Origin: Tenggerimyces sp963762635
GTDB taxonomy: Bacteria > Actinomycetota > Actinomycetes > Propionibacteriales > Actinopolymorphaceae
Assembly (NCBI GenBank): GCA_963762635.1
Contig: CAVXLQ010000003.1
Location: 248,001-312,000, forward strand
Direction of reading: 5' to 3'
Length of the DNA stretch: 64,000 bases
In this document: piece by piece, positions 17,101 through 25,237 of the stretch
How positions within the stretch are numbered: the first letter of the stretch is position 1
Layout: every line of letters begins with the position of its first letter
Program-made: the position numbers and the translations under genes
The notes under the pieces: model-generated
Told to the model about the DNA's origin: nothing
Databases searched by the model: none
What the model saw: the letters and a program-made list of their open reading frames with translations, nothing else

Positions 17101-17565
17101 ATGAACGACGAAGTTCAGCTGCCGGTATTTCGTGCGATCGACCATGTGGGGATCGCGGTTCACGATCTCGAGGCGGCCTTGAAGGAGTACGAGCAGCGGT
17201 TCGGAATGCACGTCACGCACATCGAGGTCAACGACGACCAGGGCGTGGTGGAGGCGATGTTGACGGTCGGTGACGGTGGCGGTCCGCCACTCCAGCTACT
17301 CGCGCCGTTGCGCGAGGACTCGCCTCTCACCAAGTTCCTCGGCAAGCGTGGCGAGGGTGTCCAGCAGATCGCCTACACGGTCGACGACATCGAGATTGCG
17401 ACGGCAGTGTTGAGGGAACGTGGAGTAGAGGTGCTCTATGACGAGCCTCGAACGGGGACCGCGGGCTCACGGGTGAACTTCATTCATCCGAAGAACGCGG
17501 GCGGCGTCCTGGTCGAACTTGTCGAGCAGGCAAGCGATGATGGAACGACACGGAGGCAGCCGTAG
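17101..17565 (+). CDS. mce: methylmalonyl-CoA epimerase
   Basis: A 154-residue glyoxalase-fold enzyme interconverting the (S) and (R) forms of methylmalonyl-CoA. Two beta-alpha-beta modules are visible. Metal ligands come from the AIDHVGIAV His, the LQLLAPL region, the VQQIAYTVDD segment (normally a His ligand lies in this part) and the C-terminal VLVELVEQ Glu. Length is slightly above the usual ~145 residues because of an N-terminal extension before RAIDHVGIAV. It starts at ATG 17101 and is divergent from the thiolase-meaB pair, with which it shares a pathway. Confidence 0.88.
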   Translation: MNDEVQLPVFRAIDHVGIAVHDLEAALKEYEQRFGMHVTHIEVNDDQGVVEAMLTVGDGGGPPLQLLAPLREDSPLTKFLGKRGEGVQQIAYTVDDIEIATAVLRERGVEVLYDEPRTGTAGSRVNFIHPKNAGGVLVELVEQASDDGTTRRQP

Positions 17566-17653
17566 TGGTGGATATGTCCCTACCCGTACCGGACGTGTCA
17601 AGGTTGTCCCCTACATTGGCTTTCGGGCACGCAGCGACTGATAGGACTTCACG

Positions 17654-18893
17654 ATGAGGGACACAGGTACCGGCGGGGCGCCGATGTTCGAGCCTGACGA
17701 GGGCTTGGCCATCCTCGAGAAAGGCAGCTCTGTCGGCACGTTCACCATCGCGGTGATGCGCGGCTATGACAGGAACGAGGTCGACCACACCGTCGGCGCG
17801 CTCGAGGCCTACATCGCTGACCGAGAAGCCAAGCTGCACGAGTCAACGCGCGATCTGGCTACGACACGGCGGCTGTTGCAGGAGTCCGGCGAACCGACCT
17901 GGGGCAAGCTCGGTCGGCGTGCGCAGGAGATCCTCCAGCTCGCCGAGGAGCAGGCCGCCGACGTACGTAGTGGTGCCGAACGCCAAGCCGCCGAGATGCG
18001 CGCCACCGCCGCTGCCGATGCCGCGCGCCTGCAGAACGAGGGCGAACGCGAGGCCGCGCTGATCCGGCGCCGGGCCAACGAGGACGGCGAGTCCGTCCGC
18101 AACGCCGGCGAGTCCGAGGCGGACCGGCTGCTCGGAGTCGCCCGGCAGCGCCAGGAGGAGCTGCAGAACCAGGCCAAGGAGCAGGCCGTACGAGCCCGCC
18201 GGGAGCTGGAGCAGGAACTGCTGACCCGCCGGCAGGCCGCCGAGCACGAGATCGCCGCCCTGCGGTCCTCTGCCGAGCGTGAGGTGGCGGAGAAGCGTTC
18301 CTCGGTGGCGGGGATCCAGGAGAAGGCGCAGCGCGAGGCCGCGGCGACGCATGCCGCGGCTTCCGCGGAGGCGCAGCGGGTGCGGTCGCTGGCCGAGCAG
18401 ACGCGGCTGGGAGCGGAGAAGCACTCCGAGGAGCTGGAGTCGCGGACCGAGGAGCGCGTGCGCGCTGCCGACGAGCGCGTCAACCAGGTGTTGGCGCGGT
18501 CGCGGCGGGACGCCGAGCGGATCCGTACAGAGGCGCGCGCCGAGGGCGAGCGGCTGCTGGAGGAGGCACACACGCGCGTCGGCCACGACGTCGCGGCCGC
18601 CGAGCGCCAGCTGGCGGAGCTGCGCCGGCAGCGCGACGACCTGCTGCAGAGCCTGGCCCGGCTACGGGACTCGGCGAGCGGGATCGCGATCGCGAGCGAG
18701 GTGCGGCCTTCTTCGTCTTCCTCTGGCGCGAGCTCGGGTTCCAGCTCTGGCTCGGGAGACCGGCGAGAACGGGAACGGCAAGGGCTCGACGGAGACCACC
18801 AAGCCGGCGGCGGCGCTGCCCAAGCAGCCGGAGAAGCCCGCCTCGACCCAGCCCAAGCCCGCGGCCAGCTCCAGCTCCAACAAGCGCCGCTGA
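17654..18893 (+). CDS. long coiled-coil protein (DivIVA/scaffold-like), C-terminal frame shift
   Basis: A mostly helical protein of about 410 residues. A short N-terminal region (SSVGTFTIAVMRGYDRNEVDHTV, residues ~20-42, read as a pattern) resembles the start of DivIVA-type proteins, followed by about 300 residues of Arg/Glu/Ala heptads, a Ser/Gly run, and a Lys/Pro tail. Such actinobacterial scaffolds organise the cell pole or wall growth; function here is inferred. The frame starting at 17654 would run on past 18893 into intergenic repeats, while the next frame ends naturally at 18893 with a Thr/Lys/Pro tail (GSTETTKPAAALPKQPEK) and SSSSNKRR. One extra base near the GGG at 18749-18752 would restore a 412-residue protein. 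ATG 17684 is an alternative start. Confidence 0.7.
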
Positions 18894-19000
18894 CCTGGCG
18901 ACTTCCCTTACCGAAGCGGGGTTCGCGGGGCGGTTTGTCCGCTGCGGAACCCCGGTTCAGCAAGGGAAGTCCGGTCCACCCGTGGACATGTGGACGGGGC
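18886..19000. repeat. hairpin repeat, copy 1 of 3
   Basis: A 115-base unit that folds as an imperfect hairpin: TTCCCTTaccgaagcGGGGTT near its left part pairs with AACCCCggttcagcAAGGGAA further right. It ends in GTCCACCCGTGGAC plus ATGTGGAC, a second small palindrome. It starts inside the last codons of the coiled-coil gene. It matches copy 2 almost base for base (one clear C/T difference near the end). Confidence 0.85.
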
Positions 19001-19087
19001 TGTCTCGAGAGTCGGCGACCGGCCGGTGCGCCACTTCACCCACGAGGAGGGCGGCGCTCGACGCCAGCCACTGCCCAGCCTCAGGCC

Positions 19088-19202
19088 GCCGCTGACCTGG
19101 CGACTTCCCTTACCGAAGCGGGGTTCGCGGGGCGGTTTGTCCGCTGCGGAACCCCGGTTCAGCAAGGGAAGTCCGGTCCACCTGTGGACATGTGGACGGG
19201 GC
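19088..19202. repeat. hairpin repeat, copy 2 of 3
   Basis: The same 115-base unit, offset by exactly 202 bases from copy 1. The spacer after it shares CGCCACTTCACCCACGAGGA with the spacer after copy 1, so the duplicated block is larger than the hairpin alone. Confidence 0.85.
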
Positions 19203-19340
19203 GGTCGGCCCTCGGCGGCCGGTCTGCGCGCCACTTCACCCACGAGGAGGGCGTTCCGAGGGTGGTCCGAGGGCGGCGGAACGCCCCTTTCGGTGGGCAA
19301 AGTCGCGGGCTCTCGACGCCAGCCACCGGCCCAACCTCAG

Positions 19341-19450
19341 GCCGCCGCGCCACTTCCCCTTCCGAAGCGGGGTTCGCGGGGCGGTTTGTCCGCGGTGAAA
19401 CCCCGGTTCAGCAAGGGAAGTCCGGTCCAGCTGTGGACATGTGGATGGGC
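19341..19450. repeat. hairpin repeat, copy 3 of 3, diverged
   Basis: A diverged copy of the 115-base unit. Differences fall mainly at the left end (CGCCACTTCCCCTTCC) and in the loop (CGCGGTGAAA), while the GGGGTT/AACCCC stem is kept. It is preceded by CTCGACGCCAGCCAC, also present before copy 2. Confidence 0.8.
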
Positions 19451-19807
19451 AGTCAAGCCACGGCGACAGTCCCGTGCGCGACTTCCCCAAGGCATGGCCA
19501 CAGGTGGGCTGTCGGTGATCATGTCGGTGATCATGAAGCCGGACCGGTGCTATCCGCCGGTTTCCCTTCATGATCACGATCATGATCACCCGGGTCCGGC
19601 GGCAATGGGGGCCTGGCGACGGCTGTGACACCGGTTCGGTGGGCAAAGTCGGGCGGTTGCCCCTGAACTTTCCCCCAGCTTGCCGCGTGAGCCGCGAGTC
19701 GTCCATCGCCTGCCCTTACGCTGTGACCAGCAGATAGTCGCTCAGCGTGGTCGACGACACGTTCCGTCACGACTTTGCGGTGTCGGCGCTAACACTTAGA
19801 GTTCTCC
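19451..19807. other. gene-free stretch with long TGATCA-rich palindrome
   Basis: No gene is seen here. The main structure is an inverted repeat of 24-base arms at 19515-19538 and 19566-19589, matching at 21 of 24 positions and built from repeated GTGATCATG / CATGATCAC. A 17-base TTCGGTGGGCAAAGTCG at 19635-19651 also occurs at 19289-19305, linking this stretch to the repeat block. Together with the three hairpin copies this forms about 970 bases (18894-19864) without coding sequence. Confidence 0.75.
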
Positions 19808-19864
19808 ATGGGCTACCTGATGCAACACACGGGGCCGCCGTGGAGCCCAGGGAGGAGTTCGGAC

Positions 19865-20032
19865 GTGTCCGGAGGCATGAAAAAGATCGTGGGTTGGCTC
19901 GCCATCGCACTGGTGGCGTTCTACCTGATCACCAACCCCGCAGACGCCGCAGGCGCGGTGCGTGGCATCGGAAGTTTCATCGGTGATGCCTTCCAGTCGA
20001 TCATCGCCTTCCTGACCTCTGTCTTCTCGTGA
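19865..20032 (+). CDS. small single-span membrane protein, 55 aa
   Basis: A short membrane protein starting at GTG 19865, chosen because GGAGGAG lies 7 bases upstream. It reads MSGGMKKIVGWLAIALVAF with a hydrophobic helix at residues 7-24, then an Ala/Gly region and a second hydrophobic C-terminal segment (residues 41-55). The stop overlaps the start of the PH-domain gene by 4 bases, so the two are coupled. Its function is unknown; an accessory role to the PH-domain membrane protein is plausible. Confidence 0.75.
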   Translation: MSGGMKKIVGWLAIALVAFYLITNPADAAGAVRGIGSFIGDAFQSIIAFLTSVFS

Positions 20033-20691
20033 GCGGACCGATCCGCTGGCTACGGCGTGCCGTGGCCGATCCGCGGGTCGTCCGACACCTGCTGGCAGAC
20101 GAGGGCGAGGTCGTGGTCGATGAGGTACGGCACCACTGGGTGGTGTACATCGTGCCTCTACTGGAGTGTGCCCTCGCCCTCATCCTGTTCGGCGTGAGCC
20201 TGAACATGAGCGTCCAGACCGCCTGGATCCCGCTCCTGTTGATGCTCGTCCTGCTGGTGCACGCCGGCTGGAACGCGCTCGAGCAGCACATGGACCGGTT
20301 CGTGATCACGAACATGCGGGTGTTCCGCGTCAGCGGCGTGCTCGCGAAGAAGATCGCGACCACCCCGATCATGCGAATCCTCGACATCACCGTCGACAAG
20401 CCGTTCATCGGCCGGATCCTCGGCTATGGACACTTCATCTTCGAGTCCGCCGCGCAGGAGCAGGGCCTGCGGGAGATCAAGTACGTCGGCAACCCCGACC
20501 AGCGCGACCTCACCATCCAGCGGCTGCTGCAGCGTTCCGGTCTCCGCGCCACCGCGAAGGAGCGGGACGACGAAGAGGACGAGGCGCCCGCGCAGTCGAC
20601 GACGACGACGGTCGTCGCCGGTCGCGGTCGTACGCGTGCCAACCATCCGCGCAGGCCTGGGCCACCTACCGCGCGGCGTATTCAGCGGTAA
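20029..20691 (+). CDS. PH-domain (bPH2-type) membrane protein
   Basis: A 220-residue membrane protein. About 45 soluble residues lead into two hydrophobic helices (about 41-60 and 64-82), followed by a bacterial PH-like domain (MDRFVITNMRVFRVSGVL ... IMRILDITVDKP ... GHFIFESA). The C-terminus is acidic and then basic and disordered. YdbS/YdbT-type proteins with this arrangement are envelope proteins of unclear biochemical role. The GTG start at 20029 overlaps the stop of the small membrane gene. Confidence 0.82.
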   Translation: MSGPIRWLRRAVADPRVVRHLLADEGEVVVDEVRHHWVVYIVPLLECALALILFGVSLNMSVQTAWIPLLLMLVLLVHAGWNALEQHMDRFVITNMRVFRVSGVLAKKIATTPIMRILDITVDKPFIGRILGYGHFIFESAAQEQGLREIKYVGNPDQRDLTIQRLLQRSGLRATAKERDDEEDEAPAQSTTTTVVAGRGRTRANHPRRPGPPTARRIQR

Positions 20692-20825
20692 CCCCATTCG
20701 GGCGGTTCGGGAACGTCGGCGAGGGATATCCCGTTCGAAACTGGGAATGCACAACCCGTAGTCTGGGTCGTCCTACGCCTGATCACGCCTGAGTCGCATC
20801 CGCTCTGAAAGGAATCGGTCCAGTC

Positions 20826-21695
20826 ATGCCCACGCAGGTCCCGGACCAGGTCCGGGGACCAGTGTCACCAGGGTCAGCTGGGCCGGATCGACCCCGCAAG
20901 TTCCGGATCCCGGCGCTTTCGGCCGTGCTCCTCGCCGGCGTGCTGCTGATCACCATCGACCTCGCCCGCGGCGGGTTCATCCTGCGGCTGGACGCGTACG
21001 TCGCCAACTGGACCGAGACCAACCGGCTGCCCGAGCTGATGCCGATCGCCGACGTCGTCGACCGGATCGGCCAGCGGGGCGTGGCGTTGCCGCTGTTGTT
21101 CCTCGCCGCGTACGTGCTCAGCCGGCGGCTGCACACCGTCCGCCCGATCGTGCTCGCGGCGACCGGGACGTTCTTCCTGAACTTCTTCGTCGGGCTGATC
21201 AAGATCGCCACCGCGCGGGAGAGCCCGCGGACGGGCGGGCCCGAACTGTTCGTCGGCAACATGCTGTTCCCGTCCGGGCACACCGCCAACGTCGTGTTCG
21301 TGTACGGCCTGATCGCCGCGCTGATGATCCGGTACGCGCAGGTCAACGCCGAGCAGAGCCGCAAGCTGATCTGGTCGGTGCCGCTGCTCGCGATCCTGAT
21401 GACGACGATCTCCCTGTACCGCCACACGCACTGGCTGAGCGACCTCGTCGCCGGCGCGATGATGGGCGGTGTTCTGCTGCAGATCTCCCTGATCGTCGAC
21501 CGTGAGTGGGTCGCGATCCGGGGCTGGGTGAAAAGGGTCGTAGGCCCGGCCTGGCGACGCGTGGAGTGGGGCGTCCGCCTGGTCAAGCCGGCCGTGACGC
21601 TGCCGCCGCAGGATCTGCTGAACGCCGCGGCGGACGCGGCGAAGCCGAAGCTCGACCGGCAACGGCCGACCGAACCGACCACGCCGACCCCCTGA
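20826..21695 (+). CDS. PAP2-family membrane phosphatase
   Basis: A 289-residue PAP2 phosphatase with six likely membrane helices. The three phosphatase motifs are present: KIATARESPR, PSGHT with the catalytic His region, and SLYRHTHWLSDL. Enzymes of this group dephosphorylate lipid phosphates such as undecaprenyl pyrophosphate or phosphatidic acid at the outer face of the membrane. The C-terminal ~45 residues are basic and cytosolic. It starts at ATG 20826 and stands alone between the PH-domain and MarR genes. Confidence 0.88.
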   Translation: MPTQVPDQVRGPVSPGSAGPDRPRKFRIPALSAVLLAGVLLITIDLARGGFILRLDAYVANWTETNRLPELMPIADVVDRIGQRGVALPLLFLAAYVLSRRLHTVRPIVLAATGTFFLNFFVGLIKIATARESPRTGGPELFVGNMLFPSGHTANVVFVYGLIAALMIRYAQVNAEQSRKLIWSVPLLAILMTTISLYRHTHWLSDLVAGAMMGGVLLQISLIVDREWVAIRGWVKRVVGPAWRRVEWGVRLVKPAVTLPPQDLLNAAADAAKPKLDRQRPTEPTTPTP

Positions 21696-21735
21696 GCGCG
21701 GGCGTGTCGTTCCGTCGCCGGTAACCTTCCAGGTC

Positions 21736-22254
21736 ATGGCGAAGCGGAGACCGCTGCCGTTCGACCCGGTCGAGGAGGCCGCGCGGCAGTGGGAGGGGCA
21801 TTTCGGAGTCGATGCTGCCGTCCCGGCGATGCGTGCGGTCACCTCGCTGATGCGGGCGCAGCAGCTCGTGCTGGCGTCGTTGGACGAGATCCTGCGCGGG
21901 TACGGCCTGACGTTCGCCCGGTACGAGGCATTGGTGCTGCTCACGTTCACCCGGACTGGTGCGCTGCCGCTGGGCAAGATGGGGGAGCGGCTGCAGGTGC
22001 ACCCGACGTCGGTGACGTCGATCGTGCAGCGCCTCGAACGTGGTGGCCTGATCCGCCGCCGACCGCATCCCGAGGACGGCCGCGGCGTGCTCGCCGAGGT
22101 GACCGAGGAGGGTCGCGCGGTCGTGACGGCGGCGACGAACGACCTGGTCAGAGCCCAGTTCGGGCTGGCCGCGCTGGACGACTCGGGTTTGAAGGAAGTG
22201 CACCAGCTCCTCACCCGGGTGCGCCATGACGCGGGCGACTTCGAGGCACCCTGA
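21736..22254 (+). CDS. MarR-family transcriptional regulator
   Basis: A 172-residue winged-helix repressor. The recognition region is KMGERLQVHPTSVTSIVQRL and the wing GLIRRRPHPEDGRGVLAEVT. It lies 54 bases before the mutase gene on the same strand and may control it, as MarR proteins often sense acyl-CoA or aromatic ligands. No clear palindrome is visible in the short gap. Confidence 0.88.
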   Translation: MAKRRPLPFDPVEEAARQWEGHFGVDAAVPAMRAVTSLMRAQQLVLASLDEILRGYGLTFARYEALVLLTFTRTGALPLGKMGERLQVHPTSVTSIVQRLERGGLIRRRPHPEDGRGVLAEVTEEGRAVVTAATNDLVRAQFGLAALDDSGLKEVHQLLTRVRHDAGDFEAP

Positions 22255-22308
22255 CTCGGCGCGGGTCGGCGGTCGGCATTTAGTTGGACGTCCTACTATC
22301 CTGAACTC

Positions 22309-23982
22309 ATGAAGCCCGAGGACATCGAGGCCGGCCGCGAGCGGTGGCAGGCGCGCTTTGACGCGGCGCGTAAGCGCGACGCCGACTTCACGACCTTGTC
22401 GGCCGTCGAGGTCGACCCGGTGTACGGTCCGCCGCCCGGCGCGGACGACCCGCGGTTCGAGCGGATCGGGTGGCCGGGGGAGTACCCGTTCACGCGTGGC
22501 CTCTACGCCACCGGCTACCGCGGCAAGACGTGGACGATCCGCCAGTTCGCGGGCTTCGGGAACGCGCAGCAGACCAACGACCGCTACCGCAAGATCCTCG
22601 CCGCGGGTGGCGGCGGCCTCAGCGTGGCGTTCGACATGCCGACGCTGATGGGCCGAGACTCCGACGACCCGAAGGCGCTCGGCGAGGTCGGGCACTGCGG
22701 TGTCGCGATCGACTCCGCGGCCGACATGGACGTGCTGTTCGAAGGCATCCCGCTCGAGCAGGTCACGACCTCGATGACGATCAGCGGCCCCGCCGTTCCC
22801 GTCTTCTGCATGTACCTCGTCGCGGCCGAACGCCAGGGCGCCGACCTCTCCAAGCTCGACGGCACGCTGCAGACGGACATCTTCAAGGAGTACATCGCGC
22901 AGAAGGAGTGGCTGTTCCCGCCGCAGCCGCACCTGCGCCTGATCGGCGACCTGATGGAGTACTGCGCCGCCGAGATCCCGGCCTACAAGCCGCTGAGCGT
23001 GTCGGGCTACCACATCCGCGAGGCCGGCTCGACCGCCGCGCAGGAGCTGGCGTACACGTTGGCCGATGGCTTCGCGTACGTCGAGCTCGGCCTCTCCCGC
23101 GGCCTCGACGTCGAGACGTTCGCGCCCGGCCTGTCGTTCTTCTTCGACAGCCACCTGGACTTCTTCGAGGAGATCGCCAAGTTCCGCGCGGCAAGGCGCA
23201 TCTGGGCGCGCTGGATGCGCGACGTGTACGGGGCGAAGACCGAGCGCGCGCAGTGGCTGCGCTTCCACACCCAGACGGCCGGGGTGTCGCTGACCGCGCA
23301 GCAGCCGTACAACAACGTGGTGCGTACGGCCGTCGAGGCCCTGGCCGCGGTACTGGGCGGCACGAACTCGCTGCACACGAACGCCTTGGACGAGACCCTG
23401 GCGTTGCCGTCCGAGCGCGCCGCCGAGATCGCGCTGCGGACGCAGCAGGTGCTGATGGAGGAGATCGGCGTCACGAACGTCGCGGACCCGTTGGGCGGTT
23501 CGTGGTACGTCGAGGCGCTGACCGACGAGATCGAGGCCGCGGCGGAGGAGGTATTCGCGCGGATCAAGGGCATGAGCGCGGACGGCACGATCACCTCGGG
23601 TCTGCTGCGGGGGATCGAGGACGGCTGGTTCATGGCGGAGATCGCCGAGGCGGCGTTCCAGTACCAACAGTCGTTGGAGAAGGGCGACAAGCGCATCGTC
23701 GGCGTGAACGTCGCGCAGTCGTCGGTGACGGACGACCTGGAGATCCTGCGGGTGTCGCACGAGGTGGAGCTGGAGCAGGTCGACTCGTTGACCAAGCGCA
23801 GCGCCGCCCGTTCCCAGGCAACGGTCGACGCCGCTTTGCGCCGCTTGGTCGAGGCGGCGGGAACCGACGAGAACATGGTTCCGCTGATGCTCGAAGCCGC
23901 CCGCGCCGAAGCCACGCTGGGCGAGATCTGCGGCGCCCTGAAGGACGTGTGGGGCGAATACCGCGAGCCGGCGAGGTTCTGA
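22309..23982 (+). CDS. icmA: isobutyryl-CoA mutase-type large subunit
   Basis: A 557-residue substrate-binding subunit of a B12-dependent acyl-CoA mutase, without the C-terminal B12-binding domain. The sequence follows Streptomyces IcmA closely in my memory. Two substrate-pocket residues that separate isobutyryl- from methylmalonyl-CoA mutases are readable: F80 in TIRQFAGFG (Tyr in methylmalonyl enzymes) and Q198 in YIAQKEW (Arg in methylmalonyl enzymes). It would interconvert isobutyryl- and n-butyryl-CoA together with a small B12-binding IcmB subunit, which is not in this window. MeaB (14843-15817) may serve it. ATG 22309 is preceded by an AT-rich promoter-like patch with ACTATCCTGAACTC. 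Confidence 0.85.
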   Translation: MKPEDIEAGRERWQARFDAARKRDADFTTLSAVEVDPVYGPPPGADDPRFERIGWPGEYPFTRGLYATGYRGKTWTIRQFAGFGNAQQTNDRYRKILAAGGGGLSVAFDMPTLMGRDSDDPKALGEVGHCGVAIDSAADMDVLFEGIPLEQVTTSMTISGPAVPVFCMYLVAAERQGADLSKLDGTLQTDIFKEYIAQKEWLFPPQPHLRLIGDLMEYCAAEIPAYKPLSVSGYHIREAGSTAAQELAYTLADGFAYVELGLSRGLDVETFAPGLSFFFDSHLDFFEEIAKFRAARRIWARWMRDVYGAKTERAQWLRFHTQTAGVSLTAQQPYNNVVRTAVEALAAVLGGTNSLHTNALDETLALPSERAAEIALRTQQVLMEEIGVTNVADPLGGSWYVEALTDEIEAAAEEVFARIKGMSADGTITSGLLRGIEDGWFMAEIAEAAFQYQQSLEKGDKRIVGVNVAQSSVTDDLEILRVSHEVELEQVDSLTKRSAARSQATVDAALRRLVEAAGTDENMVPLMLEAARAEATLGEICGALKDVWGEYREPARF

Positions 23983-24056
23983 AGCCGGGGCGCGATCGCC
24001 AGTGACGTAGAGGCCTCGGCGGGTCATCATGGTGTAAGACCTATGCTGCTATCTTA

Positions 24057-24077
24057 TTGGCAACGGTTTTCAAAACC
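24057..24077. promoter_or_regulatory. Zur-like palindromic site before CobW-like gene
   Basis: GGTTTTCAAAACC (24065-24077) is a perfect palindrome in an AT-rich patch (TTGGCAACGGTTTTCAA). The overlapping TGGCAACGGTTTTCA resembles the actinobacterial zinc-uptake-regulator consensus TGAAAAC-n-GTTTTCA with two mismatches in the left arm. It lies 16 bases before the CobW-like start, where a metal-responsive repressor would act. Confidence 0.5.
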
Positions 24078-24093
24078 AGTGAAGGAGCAGCCG

Positions 24094-25185
24094 ATGCCGG
24101 GGAGTGGGGTCACGATTGTCACGTCGATGGATGAGGTCCTCAGGCAGACCGCCGCGTCGACGTTGCTGTTCGACGTTCCCGGCGCCGCGGTGCTCAGCCA
24201 CGACCTGACGCTCTTCGAAGCCGAGGGCAAGCTGCGACGCGTCGTCTACGACCGCACCGGCGTCGTCGAGGACACCGAGGTCGTGCTCGATCACGCGTGT
24301 ATGGGCTGTGCCGTACGCGAGGACATCGTCCCCACCGTCGCGCGCCTCGCCAATTCGCAACGCTGGCAGCACATCGTGCTCAGCCTGCCGATCGCCGCCG
24401 AGCCGCTGCCGGTCGTCACCGGCCTGGCCACCGCGGTCGTCGACCGGCAGCGCGTCGCCGACGCCGTACGGCTGCGAAGCATCGTCGCCACCGTGGACCA
24501 TCGCAGCCTCGAGGACGACCTGTTCGGCGACGACCTCCTCGTCGAGCGTGGCCTCGCCCTCTCCGACAACGACCGCCGCGGCGTCGGCGAGACGCTCGCG
24601 CACCAGGTCGAGTTCGCCGACCACGTCGTCCTCGCGGGCACGGCCACGCCGCGGGCGACCACCGTGCTCAGACACCTTGCTCACAACGGCGTACGCCTCG
24701 AGAACGTGCACGAGGTCGACGGCGCGACGTTGCTCGAGTCCGCGCCCGCCAACAGGCGCATCTCCGCCGCCGCCGACCCGCACCGGATCGAACCCACCGG
24801 GGCCGAGGACGCGCACGGCGTATGGACGATCGACCTGCAGTCCTGGCGGCCGCTCCACCCCGACCGGCTCCGCCAGCGGATCCAGGATCTCGGCGGCGGG
24901 GCGCACCGCAGCCGCGGCAGGTTCTGGCTGCCGACCAGGCCCGGCACGACGTGCTGCTGGGACGGCGCGGGCGGCCAGCTCAGCATCGGCAGCGTCGGCC
25001 CGTGGCAGGGCAACCAGCCGAGCACGCGCCTCGTCGTCACCGGCATCGACGACCCGGAACGCGTACGCACGGCCTTCGACGACGTCCTGCTCACCGACGC
25101 CGAGCTCGCGAAGGGCCTGGCCGGCTGGCAGGGCCGCGACGACGGCTTCGACCCCTGGCTCGGCGAAGCGGACGCCGCGGCCTAG
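24094..25185 (+). CDS. CobW-like protein without Walker A motif
   Basis: A 363-residue protein related to the CobW/YciC/ZNG metallochaperone GTPases. It has the N-terminal fold order, a CMGCAVRED stretch in the place of the family CxCC metal-binding motif, and a C-terminal CobW domain ending GWQGRDDGFDPWLGE. The GxxxxGKT loop that should follow VTIVTS is absent: the region reads MDEVLRQTAASTLLF. It therefore probably cannot hydrolyse GTP in the usual way. The start is ATG 24094 with GAAGGAG upstream; an earlier in-frame ATG at 24043 would swallow the palindrome. It is followed at once by the inverted repeat and the broken CDF metal-exporter gene. Confidence 0.75.
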   Translation: MPGSGVTIVTSMDEVLRQTAASTLLFDVPGAAVLSHDLTLFEAEGKLRRVVYDRTGVVEDTEVVLDHACMGCAVREDIVPTVARLANSQRWQHIVLSLPIAAEPLPVVTGLATAVVDRQRVADAVRLRSIVATVDHRSLEDDLFGDDLLVERGLALSDNDRRGVGETLAHQVEFADHVVLAGTATPRATTVLRHLAHNGVRLENVHEVDGATLLESAPANRRISAAADPHRIEPTGAEDAHGVWTIDLQSWRPLHPDRLRQRIQDLGGGAHRSRGRFWLPTRPGTTCCWDGAGGQLSIGSVGPWQGNQPSTRLVVTGIDDPERVRTAFDDVLLTDAELAKGLAGWQGRDDGFDPWLGEADAAA

Positions 25186-25237
25186 AAGGATCCCCTCCGG
25201 ACGCCACACCAGACCAGGAGCGCGGTGAACATCCCAA
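25185..25237. repeat. 53-bp inverted repeat, left arm
   Basis: Begins at the last base of the CobW-like stop codon and ends in GTGAACATCCCAA. It is the inverted copy of 25386-25439 with only about three differences and one single-base gap. The core GACCAGGAGCGCGGTGAACA occurs again at 60.69 kb. Confidence 0.9.

Noticed and set aside
18886..19450. Repeat block as a CRISPR array
   Set aside because: Units are 110-115 bases with spacers of 87 and 138 bases, the third copy is diverged, and no cas gene is near.
18887..19573. Continuation of the coiled-coil frame through the repeat block, giving a 639-residue protein
   Set aside because: The extra residues are plain translations of the three hairpin repeats, while a natural tail and stop exist in the next frame at 18893.
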